From Halomonas ramblicola (GTDB lineage Bacteria > Pseudomonadota > Gammaproteobacteria > Pseudomonadales > Halomonadaceae), in assembly GCF_030409215.1 (NCBI RefSeq), contig NZ_JAUFPL010000025.1, positions 202,320 through 266,319 of the forward strand: 64,000 nt of DNA, written 5' to 3'. Positions 22,756 through 31,470 of this stretch are shown here, piece after piece. Position 1 is the first letter of the stretch, and each line of letters starts with the position of its first letter. The position numbers and the translations under genes were made by a program. The notes under the pieces were generated by a model. That model saw nothing but the letters and a program-made list of their open reading frames with translations, had not been told where the DNA came from and did not search any database.

Positions 22756-24015
22756 TCAGGACCAGCGGCGGAAGATCAGCGAGGTGTTGATCCCGCCGAA
22801 GGCGAAGTTGTTGCTCATCACGTATTCGCAGTCGAGGCGTCGCCCCTCGCCCATGAGGTAGTCCAGCTCGGCGCAGGCCGGATCGGGACGTTCGAGATTG
22901 GCGGTGCCGTGGAACCAGCCCTCGCGCATCATCTCGATGGCCACCCAGGCTTCCAGGGCGCCACAGGCGCCGAGAGTATGCCCGGTGAAGCTCTTGAAGG
23001 CGCTGATGGGCTGATGGGAGCCGAACACCGCCCGAGTGGCCTGGCTCTCGGCGATGTCGCCGCGATCCGTTGCGGTGCCATGTGCACTGACGTAGCCGAT
23101 CTGCTCCGGCGACAGGCCGGCGTCGTCCAGCGCCTGGCGCATCGCCGCTTCCATCATGGTCGCGTCCGGCTGGGTGACGTGCCGGCCGTCGCTGTTGGTG
23201 CCGAAGCCGACCAGCTCGGCATGGATGGGGGCGCCGCGCGCCTGGGCATGTTCCAGATCTTCCAGGATCAGGCTGCCCGCGCCTTCCCCGATCACCAGGC
23301 CGTCGCGGTCGGCGTCGAAGGGACGCGGCGAGGTCTCCGGGGCCTCGTTGCGGGTGCTGGTGGCGAACAGGGTGTCGAAGACGGCCGCCTCCGAGGCGGA
23401 GAGCTCCTCGCAACCGCCGGCGATCATCGCCGTCTGCCGGGCGAAACGGATCGCTTCGAAGGCATAGCCGATGCCCTGGCTGCCGGAGGTGCAGGCACTG
23501 GAGGTGGTGTGGATGCGCCCCCGGACACCGAGGAAGACGCCGATGTTGACCGGGGCGGTGTGCGCCATCATGCGGATGTAGGAGTTGGCGTTCAGGCCAT
23601 CGGTGGACTTGTTGATCAGCATGTTGCCGAAGTCGGCCACTGCATCGGGCTCGCCGGCGGAGGCGCCGTAGGCGATGCCCAGCCGGCCGCTGCCCACCAG
23701 CTCATCGCCCAACAGGCCGGCCTCCTCCAGGGCCAGCTCGCTGGCGCGGGTGGCCAGCCGCGCGCCCCGGCCCATGCTGCGCAAGGCCCGGCGGTGGTAG
23801 TGCCCAGGCAGCGTGAACTCCTCGACCGGGGCGCCGAGCCGGGTGTTGAGCCCCTCGTACTCGTCCCAGCCGGTGATGTGCCGAATGCCGGTATCCAGCC
23901 GACCCAGCCGGTCACGGATGCTCGGCCAATCGTTGCCGATCGGCGAGAAGCCGGCCATGCCAGTGACGACGACGCGGCGGCCCATGCCATCGGTGCGCAG
24001 GGCGGATGTCCTCAT
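22756..24015 (-). CDS. apeR: Beta-ketoacyl-ACP synthase (ApeR-type)
   Basis: A 419-residue FabF-like condensing enzyme. The active-site Cys175 lies in TTSSACTSGSQ, and the two histidines lie in SAHGTATDRGD and GHTLGACGA. The C-terminal NNFAFGGINTSL glycine loop is intact. The start at 24015 shares one base with the ketoreductase stop (TGATG) and has GGAGG upstream. In known APE systems ApeR is the second ketosynthase, thought to help prime or elongate the polyene chain. Confidence 0.94.
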   Translation of the reverse strand: MRTSALRTDGMGRRVVVTGMAGFSPIGNDWPSIRDRLGRLDTGIRHITGWDEYEGLNTRLGAPVEEFTLPGHYHRRALRSMGRGARLATRASELALEEAGLLGDELVGSGRLGIAYGASAGEPDAVADFGNMLINKSTDGLNANSYIRMMAHTAPVNIGVFLGVRGRIHTTSSACTSGSQGIGYAFEAIRFARQTAMIAGGCEELSASEAAVFDTLFATSTRNEAPETSPRPFDADRDGLVIGEGAGSLILEDLEHAQARGAPIHAELVGFGTNSDGRHVTQPDATMMEAAMRQALDDAGLSPEQIGYVSAHGTATDRGDIAESQATRAVFGSHQPISAFKSFTGHTLGACGALEAWVAIEMMREGWFHGTANLERPDPACAELDYLMGEGRRLDCEYVMSNNFAFGGINTSLIFRRWS

Positions 24016-24740
24016 CAGCACATGCCTCCATTCACGGCCAGTACTTGGCGAGTGATATAGGCCCCGTCCGGCGAGCACAGGAAACTCACCGCCCCGGCCA
24101 CCTCCTCGCAAGTGCCGGTGCGCTGCATGGGAATCAGCTTCAGGGCCTCCTCCCCGGCCAGGTCCTCGGTCATGTCGGTGTCGATCAGGCCGGGGGCGAC
24201 GCAGTTGACGGTGATGCGGCGCTTGGCCAGCTCCACCGCCAGGGCCTTGACCGCCCCGATCAGGCCGGCCTTGGCGGCGCTGTAGTTGACCTGGCCGCGG
24301 TTGCCCATCAGGCCGGACACCGACGACATGACTACGATGCGGCCCGGGGCACGGCGGCGCACCATCGGCATGGTCAGCGGCTTGACCACGTTGTAGAAGC
24401 CGTCGAGGTGGGTATGGATGACACTGTCCCAGTCCTCGTCGGTCAGGGCCGGGAAGGCGCCGTCGGCGGTGATGCCGGCGTTGCAGACCACGCCGTAGTA
24501 GGCGCCATGGGCATCGATGTCGTCCTCGAGGGCTTGGCGGGTGGCGTCCCGGTCGGCGATATCGAAGCTCAGGAGGCGGGCCCGGCGGCCGAGGGCCCGA
24601 ATCTCCTCGGCGACGGCCTCGGCGGCGTCGCGACGCCGGCGGCAGTGCAGCACGATGTCGAAGCCGTCCCGGGCCAGGCGCAGGACGATCGCCCGGCCGA
24701 TGCCACGGCTGGAGCCGGTGACGAGAATGGTGTCGGTCAT
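24015..24740 (-). CDS. apeQ: 3-ketoacyl-ACP reductase (ApeQ-type)
   Basis: A 241-residue short-chain dehydrogenase of the FabG type. The NADPH loop reads TGSSRGIG, the active-site serine lies in VVMSSVSGL, and the catalytic pair is YSAAKAG. It reduces the beta-keto group after each condensation in polyene extension. ATGA overlap with apeP upstream and TGATG with apeR downstream show tight coupling. Confidence 0.95.
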   Translation of the reverse strand: MTDTILVTGSSRGIGRAIVLRLARDGFDIVLHCRRRRDAAEAVAEEIRALGRRARLLSFDIADRDATRQALEDDIDAHGAYYGVVCNAGITADGAFPALTDEDWDSVIHTHLDGFYNVVKPLTMPMVRRRAPGRIVVMSSVSGLMGNRGQVNYSAAKAGLIGAVKALAVELAKRRITVNCVAPGLIDTDMTEDLAGEEALKLIPMQRTGTCEEVAGAVSFLCSPDGAYITRQVLAVNGGMC

Positions 24741-25195
24741 GAACGTGAGTCCTCTTGCATGGCGGCCAGGGTCTCCGGGGAATCCGGTTCGAAGGCGTTG
24801 AGGGTGGCCTCGGCCAGCGGGGCTCCCTCCTGGCTCCGGAGACAGCCGCGGAAGGCACCGAGGCCGTTGTCGGCGAGATAGTCGAGCGTGATCTCCACGC
24901 GGACCGGCCGATCGAAGGCGAAGTGGGCGACTCGGCAGCGATAGCGGCGGCTGCCCAGCAGGAAGCCGATGCGCGGCGTGCCGCCCGCGGCCAGGGCGCG
25001 GCGGCCGGACCAGGCGGCGATCGCCTGGGCGAGCCACTCGATGCCCACCCAGGCGGGAATGCCCTCGGCGCTGGCGAAGAGGTCGTCGCGGCGTGGTGTC
25101 ACCTCGGCGATCAGGTGTTCCTCCCCGGCCTCGACGAGACCGTCGAGCAGACACATGGGACCCCGGTGGGGGACCAGGTCGGCGATAGGGCTCAT
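24737..25195 (-). CDS. apeP: 3-hydroxyacyl-ACP dehydratase, hotdog fold (ApeP-type)
   Basis: A 152-residue single hotdog-domain protein opening ADLVPHRGPMCLLDG, the family N-terminal signature, with GIEWLAQAIAAW in the central helix. It would remove water from the 3-hydroxyacyl-ACP to form each conjugated double bond. The start overlaps the ketosynthase stop as ATGA, and its own stop overlaps apeQ. A second dehydratase-like domain is fused to the acyl-CoA ligase at 34671-36341. Confidence 0.93.
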   Translation of the reverse strand: MSPIADLVPHRGPMCLLDGLVEAGEEHLIAEVTPRRDDLFASAEGIPAWVGIEWLAQAIAAWSGRRALAAGGTPRIGFLLGSRRYRCRVAHFAFDRPVRVEITLDYLADNGLGAFRGCLRSQEGAPLAEATLNAFEPDSPETLAAMQEDSRS

Positions 25196-26376
25196 GGGGT
25201 CTTCTCCAGAAGCAGGGCGATGTTGTTGCCGCCGAAGGCGAAGGCGTTGCTGAGCGCGTACCGCAGCGCGGCGTGACCCCCGGCGCTCAGGGGCAGGGGC
25301 GGCAGCGCCGGGTCCGGTTCGCCGTCGTTGACCGCCGGTGGCAGGCGGCCGGCGTCCAGGGCCAGCCAGCAGAAGGCCGCCTCCAGGGCGCCGCAGGCGC
25401 CGAGGGTGTGGCCGGTCAGGCTCTTGGTCGAACTGCAGGGCGGCGGCGTATCGAAGAGCGCCGAGACGGCCTTCGCCTCCATGAGGTCGTTCTGTGTCGT
25501 CGCCGTGCCGTGCAGGTTGAGGTAGTCGACGTCGCCCGGGGTCAGGCCCGCCATCTCCAGGGCCGTCTGCATGGCCGCTCGGGCACCCGCGCCGTCGGGC
25601 CGCGGTGCCGAGATGTGGTGGGCGTCGCTGGTCTCCCCGTAGCCGGCCAGCTGGATGCCGCCTTCGTCGGGCGTCATCAGGAAGAGCGCGGCGGCCTCGC
25701 CGAGGTTGATGCCGTCCCGGTTGGCCGAGAAGGGCAGGCAAGGCGCCTCGCTGACGGCTTCCAGGGCGCTGAATCCGTTGACCGTGAGCCCGCAGAGGCT
25801 ATCGGCGCCCCCAGTGATCACGGCGTCGCAGGCGCCTGCCGCCAGCAGCCGGCGGCCGCTGGCCAGCGCCTTGGCGCTGGAGGAGCAGGCGGTGGACAGG
25901 GTGTAGGCGGGGCCGGTCAGCCCCAGGTGCTCGGCGACGAACGCCGAGGGCGAGCCGATCTCGTGGCGTTGGTAGTGGAAGTCAGCGGGCCAGTCGCCGA
26001 GCCGTCGGCGCTCGGCCAAGGCGGCCTCGGTTTCGCCGATGCCGGAGGTGCTGGTGCCGAGGATCACGCCGATCCGGGCCTCGGGGTGTCGCGCCCGGAA
26101 ATCCGCCAGGGTCGGGGCGAGGCGTGTCAGGGCCGCGGCCAGCAGGCGATTGTTGCGCGAGCGGTGCGCCACCGGCCAGGCACCGTCATCCGGCAGGGGC
26201 GTGGTGACGCGCCCCAGCGGCAGCGGGCGGCCAGGCGTGAAGGCATCGCTGATCGCCAGGCGGCGCTGGCCGCCGAACAGGCGATCGACGATGGTCGCGG
26301 CGTCGTCCCCCAGGGGACAGATCACCGCAGGCGGGTGCAGCCGGCAGGCGGGCCGGGGAGTCAGGGTGCGCGGCAT
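25192..26376 (-). CDS. apeO: Beta-ketoacyl-ACP synthase (ApeO-type)
   Basis: A 394-residue condensing enzyme with nucleophile Cys164 in TLSTACSSSAK, histidines in NLHGTATTQND and GHTLGACGAL, and the ending SNAFAFGGNNIALLL. In studied APE systems ApeO pairs with the chain-length factor ApeC as a KS:CLF heterodimer, and an ApeC homologue is encoded at 38165. It overlaps the lipoprotein gene upstream by 16 bp and apeP by 4 bp. Confidence 0.94.
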   Translation of the reverse strand: MPRTLTPRPACRLHPPAVICPLGDDAATIVDRLFGGQRRLAISDAFTPGRPLPLGRVTTPLPDDGAWPVAHRSRNNRLLAAALTRLAPTLADFRARHPEARIGVILGTSTSGIGETEAALAERRRLGDWPADFHYQRHEIGSPSAFVAEHLGLTGPAYTLSTACSSSAKALASGRRLLAAGACDAVITGGADSLCGLTVNGFSALEAVSEAPCLPFSANRDGINLGEAAALFLMTPDEGGIQLAGYGETSDAHHISAPRPDGAGARAAMQTALEMAGLTPGDVDYLNLHGTATTQNDLMEAKAVSALFDTPPPCSSTKSLTGHTLGACGALEAAFCWLALDAGRLPPAVNDGEPDPALPPLPLSAGGHAALRYALSNAFAFGGNNIALLLEKTP

Positions 26377-26954
26377 GGGTCTCTTGCTTGGTCTTGTGTG
26401 TCGAGGGGGACGATGGACAGTCGGTAGCCGCCCTCACGGTCGTGGAGCACCCGGCATTCGGTATCGCCCTCCAGGCGGGCGACACGTCGATCGCCATGAT
26501 GGATGACGCGGGTCTGGTCACGGGTCTCGAGGCGCCAGTCGCTGCCGGCGAAGGCGGCTCGGAGGCGGTCGGCCGGCCACAGTCCCCAGCTCAGGCGGCT
26601 GGCCAGCCAGTCGGCGCTGAAGGGTGGCTCGAAGGCGGCATCGGGCAGGAAGCGGGCGCCGTCGGCATCCTGCACCAGCGTCAGCAGGCGCTGTCCCTGG
26701 GGGCTGAGCAGGGCCAGGCGCAGGGCCTGGTGATCATGACGCAGCACGGCGATGAGCTCGCGATGCTGGTCGTCGCGCTCGAAGGTCAGCCGATACGCCT
26801 CGGGTGCCGCCGTCGGCAGCGTTGCCACCGGCGGCAGGGGCGGAGACGGCGGGGCGAGGGCGCAGGCTGTCAGCTCGAGCAGGAGCAGGTACGGCAGGAG
26901 CCTGGCCCACTGCAGGCGTCTCGAGGGGCGTGATGGCATCGGGTCGCGGGTCAT
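26361..26954 (-). CDS. DUF3261-type lipoprotein of the APE cluster
   Basis: A 197-residue protein whose signal sequence ends in a lipobox (LELTAC), so it should be lipid-anchored, probably to the outer membrane. The rest is a soluble domain with repeated hydrophobic strands (LRLALLSPQGQRLLTLVQDA). Lipoproteins of this type recur in APE clusters beside the LolA-like protein and MMPL exporter and are presumed to help move the polyene lipid. ATGA overlap with the upstream flavoenzyme gene. Confidence 0.88.
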   Translation of the reverse strand: MTRDPMPSRPSRRLQWARLLPYLLLLELTACALAPPSPPLPPVATLPTAAPEAYRLTFERDDQHRELIAVLRHDHQALRLALLSPQGQRLLTLVQDADGARFLPDAAFEPPFSADWLASRLSWGLWPADRLRAAFAGSDWRLETRDQTRVIHHGDRRVARLEGDTECRVLHDREGGYRLSIVPLDTQDQARDPCRAP

Positions 26955-28204
26955 GTCGGTTCGGCCATGGCGTCGTTGGCGCAGGTCTCGGCCAGGCGGT
27001 CGAGCCGGCGTCGGCTGGCGACGACGAAGGGGTTGTCGTCGTCCCAGGCATAGCCGGCGAGCACCGAGCTGATCATCCCGCGCAGCCGCGGGTGCTGGCG
27101 GTCGTGGAAGATGATGCGCGGCAGCCGGCCATCGTACCAGGCCTCGACGAAATCGCGGAAGGTCGCCACGCCCCGGCGCAGCGGGGTTTCGAAGTCGGCC
27201 GCCCAGTCCACCGTCCCGCCCGCGAGCTGGCGCTCGACCAGCGGTGCGGCTCGCACCGCCGAGTCCAGGGCGATGGTCACGCCGGAGGAGAACACCGGGT
27301 CCAGGAACTCGCCGGCATTGCCGAGGACCGCGAAGCCGGGGCCGTGGAGACGCTCGATGTCGGCGGCATAGCCCGTCAGGCGGCTCACCTCGCGGGTCGC
27401 GGTGGCCCGATCGAGCAGTTCGGCGAAGCGGGGCTCCTCGCCGAGCAGCGTCCAGAAGCGCTCGGCATCGTCGGCGCCGGCGGCCTCGAGGATCGCCGGG
27501 TCGGCGACCACGCCCACCGAGGCGCGGCCCCCGCGGAAGGGGATCAGCCAGTACCAGACCTGTGGATGCCGGGGATGCAGCCCGATCAGGATCTTCTCGC
27601 GGTCGTGGTCGGGGCAACGGATGCGGTCCTCGACATGCGTGAAGAGCACGCTGCGGTCGGCCAGGGTCGAGGGGCGATCGAGGCCGGTGAGCCGGGCGAG
27701 CACGCGCCCGTAGCCGCTGGCATCGAGCACGAAGCGGGCCCGCAGCTCGCGGCGGACGCCCCGTTCGTCGCTCAGGGTCAGCCGGGGATGGAGTACATCG
27801 GCGGCAAAGCCGTCCACCTTTACGCCGTACTCGACCCGGGCGCCGGCCTGCCGGGCGCCCTCGATCAGGCGCCAGTCGAAGTCGGCGCGCTCGACCTGCC
27901 AGGTGGTGCCAGGGCCGGGGCTGAACTTGTCGCGGAAATCGATGGCGGCTTCGGCACCTTTCCAGCAGAAGGCGGCGCCGTTCTTGGGCTGGAAGTCGCC
28001 GGCGCGGGCCGCCTCGAGCAGCCCGCAGGCCGCGAGGTGTTCCATGCACTGCGGCAGCAGGCTCTCGCCGATCGAGAAGCGCGGGAAGTGCTGACGCTCG
28101 AGCACCCGCACGTCGTGGCCCTGTCTCGCCAGCCAGGCGGCGGCTGCGGCGCCCGCGGGCCCGGCGCCGATGATCGCGATATCGGTGGTGTCACCTTTCT
28201 CCAT
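26951..28204 (-). CDS. FAD-dependent oxidoreductase with halogenase-like motifs
   Basis: A 417-residue flavoprotein. The Rossmann loop is IIGAGPAGAA (11-20) and GESLLP lies at 46-51, typical of the halogenase/hydroxylase branch. K74 lies in FQPKNGAAFCW. Residues 217-222 read WYWLIP (27539-27556), an exact WxWxIP signature of flavin-dependent halogenases. Flavoenzymes are common in APE clusters, and some aryl polyenes such as xanthomonadins are brominated. Halogenation of the aryl head is therefore possible, though hydroxylation or desaturation cannot be excluded. It overlaps the exporter and lipoprotein genes. Confidence 0.9.
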   Translation of the reverse strand: MEKGDTTDIAIIGAGPAGAAAAAWLARQGHDVRVLERQHFPRFSIGESLLPQCMEHLAACGLLEAARAGDFQPKNGAAFCWKGAEAAIDFRDKFSPGPGTTWQVERADFDWRLIEGARQAGARVEYGVKVDGFAADVLHPRLTLSDERGVRRELRARFVLDASGYGRVLARLTGLDRPSTLADRSVLFTHVEDRIRCPDHDREKILIGLHPRHPQVWYWLIPFRGGRASVGVVADPAILEAAGADDAERFWTLLGEEPRFAELLDRATATREVSRLTGYAADIERLHGPGFAVLGNAGEFLDPVFSSGVTIALDSAVRAAPLVERQLAGGTVDWAADFETPLRRGVATFRDFVEAWYDGRLPRIIFHDRQHPRLRGMISSVLAGYAWDDDNPFVVASRRRLDRLAETCANDAMAEPT

Positions 28205-30482
28205 GTGGGACGTGCTCCATGTGGTGTTGATCGGATCGTCGGCGCGCCCGAGCGAAGGGCACCAGCCCCCAGGTGGCGATCAGGCCGACCAGGCAGGTCA
28301 GCCCCAGGTGGTGCAGGGCCGGCGTGGCGCTGAAGCTCAGCAGCCCGAAGGCCAGCAGGCTCGAGGCGCAGGACAGGCTGATCGCCAGCCAGGCCGCGGG
28401 ATCCCCCGGGTGCTCGGTGCTGAAGATACCGGCATCCAGGCCGATGCCCAGCACCAGCAGCAGGCCCAGCAGATGAAACAGGGTCACGCCCGTCCCCAGG
28501 GCGGCGAACAGGCCCAGCGTCAGTACCACGGCGCCCAGCGGCGGCAGCAGGACACGCCAGGCGCGTCGGCGGTAGCGCCAGCCGAAGCCCGCCACCAGAC
28601 CCAGCACGGCCAGGCCCAGCCACAGGCCGATCTGCTGGCGCAGGTGACCGAGCCGCTCGGAGAGCGTCGCGACCCGGTCGCGATAGTGGAGTCCGGGCGT
28701 GTCGTCGGCCAGTGCCTCGAGCGTTCGTGTCGCCCGAGGGGTGACGCCATCGAGCAGCACCAGGGCCGCGGGGCGGCCGTCGGCGGTCTCGAGCCACAGC
28801 GCGCGGTCGGCGGCGCCCGCGGGGGTGCTCAGCCAGGCGTTCGGCGTCAGCACGGGCGTCTCGGCTAGCGGGTCGGTCAGGGTGGCTTCCAGGGCGGGAG
28901 GCAGGCCGGCCTCTTCCAGCAGGCCGGGGAGTGCCTGGGCATAGCGTTGCCGCACGTCCTGCAGGTTGGCGGCCTGACGCTGCGGCGATGGAACGGCCTG
29001 GGCCAGGTGCCGGTAATGACTCAGCTGGCCTTGCGCGACCAGCCGCGACAGCGGCGCCTCCAGCGTCTCGAGGCGTTCCAGCAGCCGAGGCCCGGAGGCG
29101 GCGGTGGCGAGCAGGTAGTGTTGGCCGCCGCTGCGCTGGAGGAGTGCCTGGACGCGCTGCTGCTGCTCGATCAGCGTGTCCGGCGAGGGATTGAGGCGCC
29201 GCAGGTCATCTCCGGCCCGCAGGCCGACCAGGGCCAGGCCCAGTGCCGCCAGCAGGAGGACGGCTAGGCCGGCCTGCCAGCGGCCGGCCCGAGGGGGTAG
29301 TCGGCAGCGATCGAGTCGCGCGGCGATGGTGGCGGTGGCGGGATGGTGAGGCGGCGCCAGTCGGGGCAGCCACAGGCGAACCGTGAGCCAGGCGCCGGTC
29401 AGGCCCAGGGCGGCGAAGGTGGCCATCTGGCGCAGTCCCGGCAGGGGCGTGGCCAGCTGCACCAGGTAGGCGGTCAGGCTCGAGGCCAGGCCCAGTGCCA
29501 GGGCCGGCCACAACCGCGTCAGCGGGCGGCGAGGGTGGAGGGCCCGGGCGCACTGCAGGTGCAGGGCGTAGTCCACGGCCACCCCGATCAGGCTGGCGCC
29601 GAAGGCCAGGGTCAGCAGGTTGAGGGTGCCGAACAACGTCCAGGTCAGCGGCAGGGCGAACAGGATGCCGGCCGCGACCGGAAGCACCAGGCTGGCCAGC
29701 ACGCCGGGGCGGCGGAAGGTCCAGGCCAGCAGCAGCAGGATGCCGAGCAGCGAACCCAGGCCGATGGTGGTGATCTCGCGCTTGGCCTGGCGAGTGCCGG
29801 CCGCGGCGTGGAAGACCAGCCCCGCGCGCAGCACCTCCAGCTCGGGGTGGTCACCCTCGAAGGCGTCGAGGGCTTCGACCACCGGACCCTGCTGGGCGGG
29901 GGCATAGGGACTCCCCGCCAGGCTGGCGCTGAGCAGCTGCCAGCGCCGCCCCTCGGCGGTCACCCCGGGCATGCCGTCTCGCCAGGTCACCGGCCCGGCC
30001 AGCCGATGGGTCAGCCAGGCGTCGAGCAGGCCGAACGGATCCCGGCGCGGTTCGGCATCCAGGCCGGGGGTGAAGAGCCGAGACAGGGCGCGCTCTTGCC
30101 ATTCGCTCGCCGAGGCGTCATCCAGCGGGGGAGCGAGCAGGCGATAGCGATAGGGCGAGAGCACGCGATCGGGGCGCGGCGGCGACTCGTCGTCGATGCC
30201 TTCGAGGCTCCCCGAGGCTTGCAGGCGTCGCTTCAGGTCGACCATAGCCTCGGCGGCGTCTGGCCCCGAGACCAGCACCAGCAGGCGGGAGGCGAAGGCC
30301 TGGTCGAGGTGTGTCTCAGCCTCGGCGAAGCGCGTAGTCTCGGCCGTGTCGGGGAGCAGGGCGGTGATGCGACTCTCCACCGGCGCCCCGCGCCACAGCT
30401 GATCGATGAGCAGCAGCGCGCAGGCGGCCAGGACCAGCCCCCAGACGAGGGCGACGCGGCGCTCCCGGTCGCGCCCTCTCAT
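28191..30482 (-). CDS. apeM: MMPL/RND-family exporter (ApeM-type)
   Basis: A 763-residue inner-membrane protein. The N-terminal segment (VALVWGLVLAACALLLI) is followed by a periplasmic domain, a cluster of hydrophobic segments (for example ITTIGLGSLLGILLLLAWTF), a second periplasmic domain and a second membrane cluster. This is the usual two-half MMPL layout. It is expected to extract the finished aryl polyene lipid from the inner membrane for transfer outwards. Overlaps of 4 and 14 bp join it to the LolA-like and flavoenzyme genes. Confidence 0.92.
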   Translation of the reverse strand: MRGRDRERRVALVWGLVLAACALLLIDQLWRGAPVESRITALLPDTAETTRFAEAETHLDQAFASRLLVLVSGPDAAEAMVDLKRRLQASGSLEGIDDESPPRPDRVLSPYRYRLLAPPLDDASASEWQERALSRLFTPGLDAEPRRDPFGLLDAWLTHRLAGPVTWRDGMPGVTAEGRRWQLLSASLAGSPYAPAQQGPVVEALDAFEGDHPELEVLRAGLVFHAAAGTRQAKREITTIGLGSLLGILLLLAWTFRRPGVLASLVLPVAAGILFALPLTWTLFGTLNLLTLAFGASLIGVAVDYALHLQCARALHPRRPLTRLWPALALGLASSLTAYLVQLATPLPGLRQMATFAALGLTGAWLTVRLWLPRLAPPHHPATATIAARLDRCRLPPRAGRWQAGLAVLLLAALGLALVGLRAGDDLRRLNPSPDTLIEQQQRVQALLQRSGGQHYLLATAASGPRLLERLETLEAPLSRLVAQGQLSHYRHLAQAVPSPQRQAANLQDVRQRYAQALPGLLEEAGLPPALEATLTDPLAETPVLTPNAWLSTPAGAADRALWLETADGRPAALVLLDGVTPRATRTLEALADDTPGLHYRDRVATLSERLGHLRQQIGLWLGLAVLGLVAGFGWRYRRRAWRVLLPPLGAVVLTLGLFAALGTGVTLFHLLGLLLVLGIGLDAGIFSTEHPGDPAAWLAISLSCASSLLAFGLLSFSATPALHHLGLTCLVGLIATWGLVPFARARRRSDQHHMEHVPHGER

Positions 30483-31033
30483 GACTCCGGCTCTTTCGTG
30501 TCCAGGGCATCACAGCCGGCGGGTTCGAGCTTCAAGGTCAGACGATCGCCGTCGGTGAAGCGCAGCAACACCCGCTCGACCCGGTCGCCACCCTTGACCT
30601 GCAGCGACTCGAGTCGCTCGGCCACGGCCGGGTCCCGCGGGGCGAGCCGGGCGCGCCAGGCAGCGATCTCGCCCTCGAGTCGCACCTCGAAGTGTTGCTC
30701 CAAGGTGGGCCAATCACCCGCCAGCAGGCCGGTGAGCACCGGCAGCATGGCCTTCAGCCCCAACGGGAGGTCCGGGTTGTCAGGCGCGAGACGCACCCGG
30801 TCGGCCACCGGGGTGAGGGTCTGCCAGATCAGGGCCTCGCCCTGGCGGCGGAAATGGCCGGCGCTGTCGAGCCCGGTGTCGAGATCGGCCATCCAGCGGC
30901 GCTGCGTGAAGCGCCCACAGGTCGGCGCGTGCTCGCGCAGTTGCTGGGCGAGTCGCCCGGCATCGGGCGCCGCCTCGACGGCGCCCGCCAGGGTCAGCAT
31001 CAGCAGTGACAGGGCGAGGGCAGTACGGCTCAT
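30479..31033 (-). CDS. apeL: LolA-like periplasmic carrier of the APE cluster
   Basis: A 184-residue protein with a signal peptide ending near GAVEA-AP. It fits the LolA/LolA-like fold: an early strand pair with CGRFTQRRWMADL, then GEALIWQTLTP and VLLRFTDGDRLTLKLE. Such proteins are presumed to shuttle the hydrophobic polyene between the MMPL exporter and the outer membrane. It lies between the thioesterase and exporter genes with 4-bp overlaps on both sides. Confidence 0.86.
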   Translation of the reverse strand: MSRTALALSLLMLTLAGAVEAAPDAGRLAQQLREHAPTCGRFTQRRWMADLDTGLDSAGHFRRQGEALIWQTLTPVADRVRLAPDNPDLPLGLKAMLPVLTGLLAGDWPTLEQHFEVRLEGEIAAWRARLAPRDPAVAERLESLQVKGGDRVERVLLRFTDGDRLTLKLEPAGCDALDTKEPES

Positions 31034-31470
31034 GCGTGACGCTCCTGCCAGGCCAGCAGGCGGTCGACCAACACCGGCGGCGAGGCCAGTCGCATCTCCC
31101 GGTCGTCCAGCCCCACGGCGACCTGCACGGTCCAGCCCCGGGTCAGCCGCTGACGAGACTCGGCGTCACGGATCGTGTAGTCGACCTTGAGGCGATGCTC
31201 CCATTCGCTGAGCCGGGCCTCGATGGCGATGCGCTGGGCGAAGGTCGCCGGCGCCGCATAGCGCAGCCGCAGGTCGATAACCGGCCAGGCGAAACCGGAG
31301 TCGCGCATCTGCGGATAGTTGTAGTCGAGGGCGTCGAGCAACCGGCAGCGGGCGATCTCCAGGTAGCGCACATAGTGGCCGTGCCAGGCGACCTCCATCA
31401 TGTCCACGTCATGGAAGGGAATCTCGAATTCGACCTCGGCCTGGGGCAGGCGGCGATCATCCGGCGTCAT
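31030..31470 (-). CDS. apeK: Acyl-CoA thioesterase, 4-hydroxybenzoyl-CoA thioesterase-like
   Basis: A 146-residue single hotdog thioesterase. The signature FHDVDMMEVAWHGHYVRYLE contains the catalytic Asp of the 4-hydroxybenzoyl-CoA thioesterase group. In APE clusters this enzyme may release or edit acyl or aryl thioesters. It overlaps the ammonia-lyase gene by 14 bp and the LolA-like gene by 4 bp. Confidence 0.92.
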   Translation of the reverse strand: MTPDDRRLPQAEVEFEIPFHDVDMMEVAWHGHYVRYLEIARCRLLDALDYNYPQMRDSGFAWPVIDLRLRYAAPATFAQRIAIEARLSEWEHRLKVDYTIRDAESRQRLTRGWTVQVAVGLDDREMRLASPPVLVDRLLAWQERHA

